Shown here: in pieces, positions 17,092 to 26,516 of the stretch
How the letters are laid out: each line of letters opens with the position of its first letter
Numbering within the stretch: the first letter of the stretch is position 1
Assembly (NCBI RefSeq): GCF_024362485.1
Contig: NZ_CP101456.1
Location: forward strand, 1,674,001-1,738,000
Length of the DNA stretch: 64,000 nucleotides
Direction of reading: 5' to 3'
Source of the DNA: Natronobeatus ordinarius
GTDB taxonomy: Archaea > Halobacteriota > Halobacteria > Halobacteriales > Natrialbaceae
The notes under the pieces: generated by a model
What the model saw: only the letters and a program-made list of their open reading frames with translations
Databases searched by the model: none
Told to the model about the DNA's origin: nothing
Made by a program: the position numbers and the translations under genes

Positions 17092-18330
17092 ATGTACGAT
17101 ACGATCCTCGTGCCGACCGATGGGAGTACGGTAGCGGAAGCTGCCGGCACGTACGCGATCCGTCTCTCGGAGCGATTCGGCGCGTCGGTACACGTCGTCT
17201 CGGTGCTCGAGCGGGGACTCGTTGGCGGTGACGACGGCGGTGAGGGCGAACGGGCGGTCGACGAACTGGCCGACCGGGCGGCAGATCGCGACCTCGAGGT
17301 GACGAGCGAACTCCGGGAGCAAGAAGACGACGTCCACGAAGAGATCCTCGCGTCGGCCGACGAACACGAAGCAGACCTGATCGTGATGGGGACCACTGGC
17401 CGCAGCGGGCTCGGTCGATTCCTGCTGGGCAGCGTCGCCCAACAAACGTTGCGGGAGTCGCCCGTTCCCGTCACCACTGTCCACGAGGAGACCGACTTCG
17501 AGGCCGAGTTCGAGCGCGTCCTGGTCCCCACGGACGGGAGCCACAGCGCGGCGACCGCCCTCGACCACGCCATCGACCTCGCCGTCGAGACCGGTGCACG
17601 ACTCCACGTCGTCCACGTCACCGACGAAGAGACCGTCGACGAAGTGGAGACGTTCGACGTTTCGGAGACGACTGCGGCCGACGAGGTCGGCCTCGAGCCG
17701 GTCGACGACGCGCTCGAGCGCATCCGCAGATCGGACCTCGAGAGCGTCGACGTCTCGACTCCGAGCGGTCGCGTCGACCAGCGCATTCTCGCGTCCGCTG
17801 TGGCGCACGGCGCCGACTGCATCGTGATGGGAACCCACGGCGAGACGGGGCTTCGGCGCTACCTCCTCGGGAGCACGACCGAACGCGTCGTCCGCTTCGC
17901 CGGCGTCCCGGTGATCGGCATCAGTGCATCGCGAACCGAGGCCGTGACCGTCGAGTACCTCGATTACCAGGTCGTCGACGAACGCGGCTGGTCGCTCGAG
18001 GACGACGACCTCCTCGAGCGGGCCGCGGAGGCCGACCTCGACGCCGACGCTCACGGCACGTTCGAGGTGGCCAACGACGAGTACGTCCTCGACGCGGCCG
18101 AGGCGGCCGGCCACGACTGGCCGTTTTATTGCCGGGCCGGTGGCTGTGTGAACTGTACGGCCGTGTTGCTCGAGGGAGAACTCGAGATGGACGTCCAGCG
18201 AAGCCTCTCCGAGGAAGAAGTGGAGGACCACGACATGCGACTGACCTGCGTCGCGACGCCGGCGAGTGACTCGATCGCGCTCGTCTACAACGTCAAGTAT
18301 CTCGACCGGCTGCAGGACCGCGTGCTTTGA
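17092..18330 (+). CDS. Usp-Usp-[2Fe-2S] ferredoxin fusion protein
   Basis: The 412-residue protein has three modules. Residues 1-135 and about 140-285 are Usp domains (MYDTILVPTDGS, VMGTTGRSGLGRFLLGS; VLVPTDGSHS, VMGTHGETGLRRYLLGSTTE). Residues about 290-412 match the whole halophilic plant-type ferredoxin, including the acidic insertion (ERGWSLEDDDLLERAAEADL) and cluster ligands Cys347, Cys352, Cys355 and Cys386 (CRAGGCVNC, LTCVATP), ending in NVKYLDRLQDRVL. The frame is continuous with no stop or frameshift, so this is a true fusion. It may couple nucleotide or stress sensing to electron transfer. A ferric-reductase-like heme membrane protein lies next on the same strand. Confidence 0.9.
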   Translation: MYDTILVPTDGSTVAEAAGTYAIRLSERFGASVHVVSVLERGLVGGDDGGEGERAVDELADRAADRDLEVTSELREQEDDVHEEILASADEHEADLIVMGTTGRSGLGRFLLGSVAQQTLRESPVPVTTVHEETDFEAEFERVLVPTDGSHSAATALDHAIDLAVETGARLHVVHVTDEETVDEVETFDVSETTAADEVGLEPVDDALERIRRSDLESVDVSTPSGRVDQRILASAVAHGADCIVMGTHGETGLRRYLLGSTTERVVRFAGVPVIGISASRTEAVTVEYLDYQVVDERGWSLEDDDLLERAAEADLDADAHGTFEVANDEYVLDAAEAAGHDWPFYCRAGGCVNCTAVLLEGELEMDVQRSLSEEEVEDHDMRLTCVATPASDSIALVYNVKYLDRLQDRVL

Positions 18331-18408
18331 CCGACTCGGCGTCTCACTGCCAGCGTACGTACGTCGCGTCTCTCAGAACGTCTCTCCAGGGGACCGTGGG
18401 ACGGGGAT

Positions 18409-18418
18409 AGTTTTATCT
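18409..18418 (+). promoter_or_regulatory. Possible TATA box of ferric-reductase-like gene
   Basis: AGTTTTATCT lies about 50 bases before the ATG at 18466, so the gene would have a short leader if this box is used. Confidence 0.35.
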
Positions 18419-18465
18419 GAGTGATCGGTGTCCGTTCAGCAACGGACTCGTGACACGAGTCTATC

Positions 18466-19116
18466 ATGACATCAGACACTAACAACGAGCTCACGCATCA
18501 CCTGGCCGTAGCGATCGGAAGCATCGCCGTGGCGATCCTGCTGTGGGTCGTCGGATACGGTGGGCAGCGAGTCGTCGCCGCCGTTCCTTTCTTCATCCTG
18601 TTTCTCGTGATGGTCATCGGGCCGCTGGTACGCATTCGACCGTCGATCAGGCGACGGTTTTCCGGGAACTTCCCCGTGAACTGGCGGTCGGAACTCGGGA
18701 TCTGGTTCGCCATCTGGTCCGTCGTTCACGTCCTGTTCGTCTTCGCAGCACGCGACTGGGACGTCGTCGGCTATCTGGTCGACATGAGTCCGTGGGCGTT
18801 CGGTGCCATGGTCGCCGTTCTCATCGCGATCGTCCTGGCAGTTACGTCGAACAACCGGGCCTACGACTACCTCGGTCCGAAAGCCTGGAAGTGGCACCAG
18901 AGTCACGGAACCTACGTCATCTTCTGGCTCGTGGCCGTCCACGGCTACGATCGGGCGTACCTCCGGCCCTACGAGGAGCTTGGATTTCCCTCGGACGATC
19001 CGATCCACCTGATTTACCTCGCGATGATCGTCATCGTCGTCGCGCTCCACGTGGTCGCGTTCGTCGCGGTCGTCTCCGAGTATCGAAAGACCGGCGAGTA
19101 CCCGCCGGGCATCTAG
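18466..19116 (+). CDS. Ferric-reductase-like heme transmembrane protein
   Basis: The 216-residue protein has about six membrane helices. Histidines that could bind heme b occur within helices: VVHVLFVFA, WHQSHGTYVIFWLVAVHGYD and LHVVAFVAVVSEY. The pattern WKWHQSHGTYVIFWL corresponds to the signature of the ferric reductase-like domain shared by YedZ/MsrQ. MsrQ passes electrons to a periplasmic methionine sulfoxide reductase, but no MsrP partner is visible here. The upstream Usp-ferredoxin fusion could be its donor. Its TAG stop overlaps the stop of the convergent ClC gene in a shared CTAG. Confidence 0.8.
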   Translation: MTSDTNNELTHHLAVAIGSIAVAILLWVVGYGGQRVVAAVPFFILFLVMVIGPLVRIRPSIRRRFSGNFPVNWRSELGIWFAIWSVVHVLFVFAARDWDVVGYLVDMSPWAFGAMVAVLIAIVLAVTSNNRAYDYLGPKAWKWHQSHGTYVIFWLVAVHGYDRAYLRPYEELGFPSDDPIHLIYLAMIVIVVALHVVAFVAVVSEYRKTGEYPPGI

Positions 19117-20483
19117 AACAGCCGCCTCGAGTCGACCTCGACGCCGCGCTCGAGGAGCCCGATCGTGTAGATGCTCCCCTCGCTCGCGCGCCGCGACAGC
19201 ACTGCGCTGATGAGACAGGCAATCGCGAGCGGCGGGAGGATCCAGACGTCGCCGGTCAGTTCGTAGACGACGACGATCGCCGTCAGCGGCGCGTGTGACG
19301 CTCCGGCGAAGACAGCTCCCATACCGACGGCGGCGTACGTCGTCGGATCGGCAACGGGCACAGGGACCGTCTGGTCCAATAGCGTGCCGTAGACGGTGCC
19401 GGCCATCGCGCCGACGTAGAGCGTGGGGGCGAAGATACCGCCGGAACCGCCGCTCCCGAGCGTGAGACTCGTCGCGACGATCTTCGCGATCCCGAACGCG
19501 ACGATGGCCTCGAGGACGAACCCGCCGACGAGCGCGTCCTGGATCACCGGGTAGCCGACGCCGTAGACCTGCGGGATCGAGAGCGCGATGACGCCGAGAC
19601 AAAGTCCACCCAGCGCCGGCTTCAGGTCGGTGGGAACGGGAAGTCGCTCGAACCCGTGCTCGATGGCATAGAGGGAGTTGGCGAAGGCGAGCGCGACGGC
19701 CGCGCCGACGACGCCGAGGCCGACGTACGCGACGCCCTCCCAGCCGCTCTCGATCGAGATTGGCGGCACCGAAAAGATCGGGTCCGGCAGTCCGACGATG
19801 ACGTTCGCCGTCGCGGTCCCGACCACCGCGGCGATCGCGACCGGCGGGACGTTCTCCCTGGTGACGCGCCCGAGCAGGACCTCCCAGGCGAAGATCATCC
19901 CACCGATCGGGGCGTTGAACGTCCCACCGAGTCCCGCGCCAGCCCCGGCCGCCAGCAACACCGACGTCTGGGGATCGGGAAGGTCGAGACGGTTGCCGAC
20001 GGCGGCGCCGATCGTGCCGCCGATTTGGACGATCGGCCCCTCGCGACCGGTCGCGCCGCCGGAGCCGATACAGACCGCCGACGCGACCGCTTTCGCCGGC
20101 ACGACGCGCAGGGGAAGCCGCCCGCGTGTCCGTTCGATCGCCTCGATCACCTCCGGGACACCCTCGCCTCTCACCAGGCCGCCGCCGCTGTAGCTGGCGA
20201 TCAGTCCGACGATCGCGCCGCCGATGGCGGGCGCGAGAACCCGATAGTACCAGGGGAGCTCGACGGCTCGCTCGAGCAACGCTGCTTGCGACGTCGCTCC
20301 GGCGAAAAACAGCGCGGTGACTCCGATCAGCAGGTACTGGAAGGCGACGGCACCGAGCCCGCCAGCGATTCCGACCAGGACGCCGAGAACGAACAGCCGG
20401 CCGCGAAACGACGTCTCGATCCCCTCGACGAGCCGGAGACCGACGGAAGAAAGGAGGTTGTAGACGGAACGGTGCGGAGACAT
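19113..20483 (-). CDS. ClC-family chloride channel/transporter
   Basis: The 456-residue product from 20483 (MSPHRSVYNLLSSVGLRLVE) has the ClC selectivity motifs: GSGGATGREGPIVQIGG around residue 150, with the gating Glu in GREGP, and GSGGSGGIFAPTLYVGAMAG around 340. The proline/glycine repeats and about ten or more helices fit the family. ClC proteins are chloride channels or H+/Cl- exchangers; without assigning the internal proton Glu the mode is uncertain. No C-terminal CBS pair is present, so it is the short form. It converges on the ferric-reductase-like gene with overlapping stops. Confidence 0.92.
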   Translation of the reverse strand: MSPHRSVYNLLSSVGLRLVEGIETSFRGRLFVLGVLVGIAGGLGAVAFQYLLIGVTALFFAGATSQAALLERAVELPWYYRVLAPAIGGAIVGLIASYSGGGLVRGEGVPEVIEAIERTRGRLPLRVVPAKAVASAVCIGSGGATGREGPIVQIGGTIGAAVGNRLDLPDPQTSVLLAAGAGAGLGGTFNAPIGGMIFAWEVLLGRVTRENVPPVAIAAVVGTATANVIVGLPDPIFSVPPISIESGWEGVAYVGLGVVGAAVALAFANSLYAIEHGFERLPVPTDLKPALGGLCLGVIALSIPQVYGVGYPVIQDALVGGFVLEAIVAFGIAKIVATSLTLGSGGSGGIFAPTLYVGAMAGTVYGTLLDQTVPVPVADPTTYAAVGMGAVFAGASHAPLTAIVVVYELTGDVWILPPLAIACLISAVLSRRASEGSIYTIGLLERGVEVDSRRLF

Positions 20484-20896
20484 ACTGTCGTGGATACGCG
20501 TTCGCGCTGACCCAACGCGGACCGACTCACTCCCGTGGTGTTTCGTCGGCGAGCAGTCGGCGTCTCGTTTCGTCCGACACGCCATCGGGTACCGCGTACT
20601 CGCGGTCGTCGATGCGTCGATCACCGTCTCGCGCGACGGTGGGTATGCGATGCGTCTACACCGATGAGCGGCATCAAACCCAAACCTACGTTCAGTTGTA
20701 TGTGATACTCGCTCGTATTGTTATCTCAGTCTCGACGATATCAACAGTCGTGACTGTGCCTTTCGTGTCAACACACGTTTATACTACTGTATGAGGGGAC
20801 AAAATAATAATCGCTTGCACTGAACTGATCATTACGAGTGGATCGTTCTGGCCAGCCTCTCGTGCAACATTCGCACTGTCTATTCAGCAGAGCCTC
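20484..20896. other. Intergenic region, no gene seen
   Basis: About 410 bases between two reverse-strand genes. The stretch 20690-20830 is AT-richer than its surroundings and contains several short T/A boxes (for example near 20785), so it may hold the promoter of the ClC gene or a decayed sequence. No convincing coding frame or RNA gene was found. Confidence 0.5.
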
Positions 20897-21961
20897 TCAG
20901 TTGCGGCCAGAGTCGCTCGAGGCCCTCCTTGGAGCCGAGTCGTGGGTTGGTTGCGGCTCTGTCAGTTTCAGCCACAGTCGCTCCAGTCCCCAGACGGAGA
21001 GGCAGGCGCCGAAGGCGATCGTGCCGAGTTTTCCGCCGGAGCCGCCGAGATACGGCGTCGTGTAGACGAAGACGAGTCCGGCGACGGCACCGGCGAGGCC
21101 GACGCGAATTTCGCCCGGCAGACGGTCGGGCGAGACCATCCCGACGAACGACGCGCAGAACACCGCGGCGGCCAGCAGCTCGCCGACGGCCGGATGGAAG
21201 GCGGGGAGAGCGAGGCCGCCGACGATGCCGACGACGCTCGAGGCGAGGACCGGGCCCCGGCCGAGTCGCACGCTGATCGCGTACGTGATCGCCGCCCCGG
21301 CGATCGAGTACCCGACAGCGAGGACGTTCGTCGTCGGCTCTGGGAGCGGGTCGCTGTGGAACTCGGCCGCGGTGAACGCGACGACGGGAACGGCGGCGAC
21401 GAACGCGGTCGTCCCGAGCTTGCCGCCGAAGCCCTCGAAGACGGGGCGCACGACGACGAAGGTGAGGCCGGCGAGGAGTCCCGCGAGGTACGCCTGCGCG
21501 TACGTCGTGAACAGCTCCGGCGAGGTCATCCCCACGAACGCCCCACAGTAGATCGGCACGTCGTAGTCGGCGAGGACGACGACGCCGACGGCACCGACGA
21601 TCCCCGCGGCGACGATCGACGAGACGCCGAGTTCGGCGGTGACCGCGAGCGTTGCCACCGCCCCAAGCACGACCGAGAGGACGGTTTTGAGGTCCTCGAG
21701 CGGCTCGCTGAACTGCGGTCCGGCTCCGAGAACGGACCACCCCCACTCGGCTCGCAGGGCGTACCCGAGCGTCGCGGTGGAGGCGACGGCACCGACGGTG
21801 GCGATCGTCGATCGGCCGGGTGCGATCGTCCCGAGGATCGCGAACCCGAAGAGGACGACCGGCGCGGGCGCGAGGATCAGAAAGCCGACTCGCGGATCGG
21901 AAAGCCGGCCGTACCAGTACCTGATCCGGACGCTCGTCGAGTCGGTTACGCGTTCGGTCAC
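20897..21961 (-). CDS. Conserved haloarchaeal multi-span membrane protein
   Basis: The 354-residue product probably starts at the GTG at 21961 (VTERVTDSTSVRIRYWYGRL); a longer frame to 22087 overlaps the divergent usp promoter. About ten hydrophobic helices are seen. An internal duplication is visible: VPIYCGAFVGMTSPELFTTY with GGKLGTTAFVAAVPVVAF, and later AVFCASFVGMVSPDRLP with GGKLGTIAFGACLSVW. The repeated C-A-x-F-V-G-M-x-S-P and GGKLGT-AF blocks suggest a two-fold symmetric transporter or channel. No characterised family was recognised. Confidence 0.75.
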   Translation of the reverse strand: MTERVTDSTSVRIRYWYGRLSDPRVGFLILAPAPVVLFGFAILGTIAPGRSTIATVGAVASTATLGYALRAEWGWSVLGAGPQFSEPLEDLKTVLSVVLGAVATLAVTAELGVSSIVAAGIVGAVGVVVLADYDVPIYCGAFVGMTSPELFTTYAQAYLAGLLAGLTFVVVRPVFEGFGGKLGTTAFVAAVPVVAFTAAEFHSDPLPEPTTNVLAVGYSIAGAAITYAISVRLGRGPVLASSVVGIVGGLALPAFHPAVGELLAAAVFCASFVGMVSPDRLPGEIRVGLAGAVAGLVFVYTTPYLGGSGGKLGTIAFGACLSVWGLERLWLKLTEPQPTHDSAPRRASSDSGRN

Positions 21962-22092
21962 GTCGTTCGTCTCCGGTTCGAAGGGAACCGATATAATGTC
22001 ATGGATGAGGCCTGCTTCGGGCGGGACTGCTCGAGCGGTTGCCACGAGCACCACGGGTAAGGCAGTCCGTCCCGTATGTGGGCACAATTGAG

Positions 22093-22965
22093 ATGACAGA
22101 CGACACGCCGACTGGCGACGGGAAGTTGCTCGTCCCGATTGCGAACCCGGAGACTGCCGAACGACAGCTCGAGACGGCGATCGACGTCGCGGCCGATCGC
22201 TCGGCCGACGTCGTCGTCCTCTTCGTCCTCGAGGTGCCCCCGCAACTGTCGCTCCAGGATGGCCGACGGTACCTCCTCGAGGACGCCCACGAGCAGCTCC
22301 TCGATGAGGCCGCGGCGATGGTCGAGGCGGCAGGGCTTTCCGTCGAGCGTCGCATCAGGATGGCGCGAGGCGTGGGACAGGGGATCGTCGGGGCCGCCGA
22401 GGCCTACGATGTCGAGACGATCTTCATGGGCTGGCGCGGCCGGCCGCCACGCGAGAAGGTCGTCCTGGGCGATCACCTCGACACCGTCCTGAAGAAGGCG
22501 CCGTGTGACGTCCTCGTCAAACGAATCCAGACACCAGGCCCCGAGGCCGTCGACTCCGTGCTCGTCCCGGTCGCCGGTGGCCCCCACGACGCGCTCGCCG
22601 CCGAGACCGCCGCCTCGATCGCTCGCGAGCACGACGCGACGGTCCACCTGCTGCACGTGCTCACGCCGGAGAATCCCGAGCGCTCGCGACCGGAGGCCGA
22701 ACGGCTGCTGCGAGAGAAACTGCCCGACCTCGAGGGAGTCGCGGTCGAACGGACGCTCGTCGAGGCCACCGACGTCGGCGGGACGATCACCGACCGGACG
22801 GTCGATCACGACCTCACGCTGCTCGGCGTCTCCCGTGGCGGCTTCTTCGAGCGACGACTCCTCGGAACGATCTCGGAGGGCGTCGGCCGCCACGCGGCGG
22901 GGCCGGTGATCCTGGCGAAACGCCACGAGTCGGTGCCGTCCCGGCTCGGGCGGCTCCTGCGCTGA
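22093..22965 (+). CDS. Universal stress protein, two Usp-like domains
   Basis: The 290-residue product starts at 22093 (MTDDTPTGDGKLLVPIANPE). Two Usp-like halves are seen; both have altered nucleotide motifs (GWRGRPPREKVVLGDHLDTV; LGVSRGGFFERRLLGTISEG), so ATP binding is less sure than in the other Usp proteins here. Such variant two-domain Usp proteins often accompany transporters, and this gene is divergent from a multi-span membrane protein, which suggests a regulatory partner. Confidence 0.85.
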   Translation: MTDDTPTGDGKLLVPIANPETAERQLETAIDVAADRSADVVVLFVLEVPPQLSLQDGRRYLLEDAHEQLLDEAAAMVEAAGLSVERRIRMARGVGQGIVGAAEAYDVETIFMGWRGRPPREKVVLGDHLDTVLKKAPCDVLVKRIQTPGPEAVDSVLVPVAGGPHDALAAETAASIAREHDATVHLLHVLTPENPERSRPEAERLLREKLPDLEGVAVERTLVEATDVGGTITDRTVDHDLTLLGVSRGGFFERRLLGTISEGVGRHAAGPVILAKRHESVPSRLGRLLR

Positions 22966-23052
22966 GCAGAGCTGGCGCGAGTTCGGCTGCCTCCGACGGA
23001 GCCGTTCGATCGAATCGGCTCGGTAGCCGGATTCGTACGGTTTGTTGTGATT

Positions 23053-23078
23053 CGGTACCGGTACAACGATCCGTATCA
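23053..23078 (-). repeat. Partial copy (lead only) of stop-anchored 3' element
   Basis: Starting at the TGA of the SpoIIM-family gene, the sequence TGATACGGATCGTTGT matches the lead of the four full elements at 28610, 31936, 37708 and 53021, but the conserved hairpin core does not follow. Confidence 0.4.
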
Positions 23079-24620
23079 GAGAAAGAGCCGGAAGTAGTAC
23101 GGACTGACGAACCCCTCGAGGAGCGCCGCGACTGCCAACACGACGCCGAGTCCGACGACCACCCAGAACGCCCGTTCCAGGTCGTTCGCCAGCTCTGTGC
23201 GAGTCAGCTGCCCGCGAACGGCCCGCCACCAGGCGAGACCCAGCGAAATCCCGAGCGCGCCGGCGACGAGGATCGCCGGAATCTCGAAGAGTCCGTGGGG
23301 AGCGACGAACGCGAGGAGGGCGTCGGGATCGACCTCGAGTCGGGCGTAGATGCCGAAGACGAAGCCGTTGAACGCGAGCGACGCGAGTGCCGGGATCGCG
23401 AGCGCGAGTCCCGCAAACGCGGTGGTGAACGCGACGGTCCAGTTGTTCCCGAACAGCTCGAGGGCGAAGATCGGCGGAACCACACCCTCGAGTCGGGCGA
23501 GGATCGACGCTTCGAAGCCCGCGTCGACGAACGGGGCGGCGGCGATCCACCCGACCCAGAAACTGCCGAGTGAGATGGCGATGACGACGGCGTGGATGCC
23601 TGGCGTCTCACGGACGAACGCGAGCAGTTCGGACCAGCCCCGCCGGATCCCTCCGGAGAACTGGCTCCTGAGGGAGCGGTCGGGTGCCGGCGGTGGCGAG
23701 ATCGAGCGCCGGTAGCCGCCGAACAGGGTGGTCTTCAGCAAGTCGAGCGCCGGCAGGACGACGAACACGGAGAGGAGCGCGACGAGGCTCGGTGCGCCGA
23801 CGACCGACAGGATGGACGTCAGAAAGCCGATCCCGAAGAGGGCGACGATCGCAACCGCGTAGTAAAAGATCGCCTCGACCGGTTGTCGCCGGAGGAAGCC
23901 GGCGCTGGCCCGAACCGATCGAAGCGCGCTCACGTCGTCGACGACGACCGCGACGGGGGTGAACGCGAACAGCGCACGGATGACGGCCCCGAGAGCCAGC
24001 CAGGTGAGCAGTCCGAACAGTGCGAAGAGGACGCCGAGCGCGCCCACGCCGGCCGAAATCGCGACGACGACGAGCATCGCCGTGATCGTCCCCACGACCG
24101 CCGCCGCTGTCATCCAGAAGAAGAACTCGAGCAGGAACAACCCCAGAAACGACAGCCAGTAGCGTCGAACCCCCTCGACGCCCGCCGGCAATCCGCGTTC
24201 GTCCCGGAGCCGAGCGTAGCAGGTGGCGACCTGTCCGGCGCTGACGAGGGCGTACAGGAGGACGCTGAGGAGGATCGTAACGACGAGCGTCAACACGACG
24301 AGCCCGACCAGGAAGAGCCCGAACTCAGCCGGCGAGAACGCCGGTTCGATGGCCGTGGCGAACGCTTCTGACCACTGCTCGAACGCCTCCGGATCCGCTT
24401 CGGGGTCGGCCGGGGGCTCCTCGAGCGTCGCCAGCTCCGTCCAGATCACCTCGAGTCGGCCGGTCGTCTCGAGGGCGAGGTAGGCGACGACGAACGCCAG
24501 AAACGGGACGACCCGGGTGATCGCCGGCACGGCAGCGCCGAGGACGTAGAACGGGAGCAGATCGGATGGCCGTTTGCGGAGCGTGGCAACGACGACGCGG
24601 ACGGCCGTTGAGAGACGCAT
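23076..24620 (-). CDS. Stage II sporulation protein M (SpoIIM/DUF95)-family membrane protein
   Basis: The 514-residue protein has two parts. Residues 1-300 hold several long helices with an acidic external loop (LEEPPADPEADPEAFEQWSE). Residues about 315-514 match the SpoIIM/DUF95 family, including LELFGNNWTVAFTTAFAG, FNGFVFGIYARLEV and APHGLFEIPAILVAGALG. The family is widespread in non-sporulating organisms, often beside RDD or MoxR genes; its role is unclear. The N-terminal part resembles large haloarchaeal membrane domains of unknown role, so this is a fusion of two membrane modules. It stands alone here. Confidence 0.8.
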   Translation of the reverse strand: MRLSTAVRVVVATLRKRPSDLLPFYVLGAAVPAITRVVPFLAFVVAYLALETTGRLEVIWTELATLEEPPADPEADPEAFEQWSEAFATAIEPAFSPAEFGLFLVGLVVLTLVVTILLSVLLYALVSAGQVATCYARLRDERGLPAGVEGVRRYWLSFLGLFLLEFFFWMTAAAVVGTITAMLVVVAISAGVGALGVLFALFGLLTWLALGAVIRALFAFTPVAVVVDDVSALRSVRASAGFLRRQPVEAIFYYAVAIVALFGIGFLTSILSVVGAPSLVALLSVFVVLPALDLLKTTLFGGYRRSISPPPAPDRSLRSQFSGGIRRGWSELLAFVRETPGIHAVVIAISLGSFWVGWIAAAPFVDAGFEASILARLEGVVPPIFALELFGNNWTVAFTTAFAGLALAIPALASLAFNGFVFGIYARLEVDPDALLAFVAPHGLFEIPAILVAGALGISLGLAWWRAVRGQLTRTELANDLERAFWVVVGLGVVLAVAALLEGFVSPYYFRLFL

Positions 24621-24673
24621 AGTGGGTGATTGGTTGGGAATCAGTTAACTCACTCGGGCGGTTTCAGCGACGA

Positions 24674-26254
24674 TCAGTCGTCGGTCTGTGGGTGTGGAGA
24701 GGGGTCGTCGATCACGCTGTCGGTCCAGGTGCCCCGGAGGAACCACGCGGCGGTGATGATCGCCGAGGCGACGTAGGAGATCGCGACCGCGTACCAGACG
24801 CCGATCACGCTCATTCCGACGGGGACGAGCAACACGTACGCGATAGGGATGCGGAAGATCCACAGTTCCTGGATCGACAACAGCATCGCGGCGCGCGTGC
24901 TGCCGCTGCCTCTGATACCGCCGAGCATCATCTGGAAGACGCCCAGAAAGAGGTAGGAGGGGCCGGCGATCGTGATGTACGCCGCGCCGATCCGGACGAC
25001 TTCCTCGACGTCGCCGTCGTTCGCCTCGGCCTCGAGGAAGAAGCCGACGATCGGCTCGGCCAGCGGATAGGCGACGGCGATCACGACCGCGAAGACGGCG
25101 ACGACGACGACCGAACTCATGTAGACGGCGTGTTTCGCCCGTTTGACCTGCCCCGCGCCGAGGTTCTGCCCGACGACCGTCTCGGTGCCGCGGGCGAGCC
25201 CCAGGGCGGGGAGAAACAGCAGCGAGGAGAGGCGGTTGACGATACCGTAGGCGGCCACGGCGTCGTCGCCCGCGATGGCGATGATCGCCGTCAGGGCCGC
25301 GATGCCGAGCGCACGCAGTCCCTGTTCGGCCCCGATCGGGACGCCGACCTCGACGATCTCACGGACGGTTTCGACGCGCAATCGAAGGTCGCCGAGTTCC
25401 GGCTGGAGGCCGACGCGACCCGAAAACAGCAGGTACAGCCCGGCAACGGCGGCGATGCCGCGGGAGATGAGGGTGGCGACGGCGGCCCCGGCGACGCCGT
25501 AGCCCTCGAAGCCGGTCGCGGCGTAGAGCGTGGCCTCGAGTCCCTCGGCGCCGACCCACGCGAAGACGGGGTTGTTCTGGAAGCCAAGGATGAAAAAGGG
25601 GTCGATGACGACGTTGATCGTGACGCTCACGATCATCAGGTACAGCGGGGTCCGTGTGTCGCCCCAGCCGCGCGAGAGGGCATCGAAGATGAAAAACCAG
25701 AACATGAAGGCGACGCCAGCGAAAATAATCCGGGTGTACGACACCGCCATGGTGTGGGGGTCGGTTCCCGGCGTCGCGCCGACCATCGAGATGAGCCACG
25801 GCGAGAACACGTAGCCGACGAGTGCGAAGACGAGCGCCACAACCGTGACGAACGAGAGCGTCTGTCCGGCCAGGTGGTACGACTGGGTCAGGTTTCCGGC
25901 CCCCTTGTGCTGGGAGACGAGCACCGTCCCTGCGACGGTCAGCCCGCCACCGACGCTGACGACGAGAAAGACGATCGCCCACGAGTACGACAGCGCGGCG
26001 ACGGGGTCGGCTCCCAGCCGACCCACCCAGTAGGTGTCCGCGAGGTTGTACCCCACGTTGAGGACCTGCGAGGCGACGATGGGCGCCGAGAGCGCCATCA
26101 ACGGCTTGAACAGCTTCCCGTCGGTGACGTTCACCGAACGGTCACCGGATGGACCCGCCGGCGCACCGCCGTCACTCTCGTCGGGATGTTGTCGACGCTC
26201 TGGATCGCTCTCGTCGGGCTGCGATCGGCGCTCCGGGTTGTTCTCGTCTCCCAT
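24674..26254 (-). CDS. MATE-family multidrug/cation efflux transporter
   Basis: The 526-residue product from 26254 (MGDENNPERRSQPDESDPER) has an acidic, repetitive N-terminal tail of about 50 residues and then twelve helices. MATE features include LMALSAPIVASQVLNVGYNL (first helix and loop), GTVLVSQHKGAGNL and, in the second half, ARGTETVVGQNLGAGQVKRA. The duplicated Q-x-x-GAG motifs are diagnostic. MATE proteins export drugs or metabolites in exchange for Na+ or H+. Upstream in-frame starts exist up to 26431 but add no conserved sequence. Confidence 0.9.
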   Translation of the reverse strand: MGDENNPERRSQPDESDPERRQHPDESDGGAPAGPSGDRSVNVTDGKLFKPLMALSAPIVASQVLNVGYNLADTYWVGRLGADPVAALSYSWAIVFLVVSVGGGLTVAGTVLVSQHKGAGNLTQSYHLAGQTLSFVTVVALVFALVGYVFSPWLISMVGATPGTDPHTMAVSYTRIIFAGVAFMFWFFIFDALSRGWGDTRTPLYLMIVSVTINVVIDPFFILGFQNNPVFAWVGAEGLEATLYAATGFEGYGVAGAAVATLISRGIAAVAGLYLLFSGRVGLQPELGDLRLRVETVREIVEVGVPIGAEQGLRALGIAALTAIIAIAGDDAVAAYGIVNRLSSLLFLPALGLARGTETVVGQNLGAGQVKRAKHAVYMSSVVVVAVFAVVIAVAYPLAEPIVGFFLEAEANDGDVEEVVRIGAAYITIAGPSYLFLGVFQMMLGGIRGSGSTRAAMLLSIQELWIFRIPIAYVLLVPVGMSVIGVWYAVAISYVASAIITAAWFLRGTWTDSVIDDPSPHPQTDD

Positions 26255-26516
26255 CGTCTTACTCCTGGCTGCTCGTCCGAGACGAGAGGCGACCATCCCG
26301 TCGAGGAGCCCACGAGGTGCTGACTGGATAGTCAGTCTGAGACCTGAAAAAGGGTTTCGCTTCGAAATAGTTGGCAGTCGACCGACGAGGTCGTCGTTCC
26401 AGCGACAGCGGCCGTCGAAACGGCTGGGCAACGACGTTCAACGCTCGTATAACAGCCGTCGAGAATCACCACCAAGCTCATGACTCTCGAGCCCGTGACT
26501 CTAGTGCTGAATACCA

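Noticed and set aside
20612-20794. 60-codon frame in the gap upstream of the ClC gene
   Set aside because: Starts within antisense-like GC-rich sequence and has no features; the AT-rich part more likely holds promoter sequence.
24626-26323. Long forward frame of 565 codons opposite the MATE gene
   Set aside because: Low-complexity Asp/Arg/Glu composition mirrors the MATE coding strand; the reverse frame has clear family motifs.
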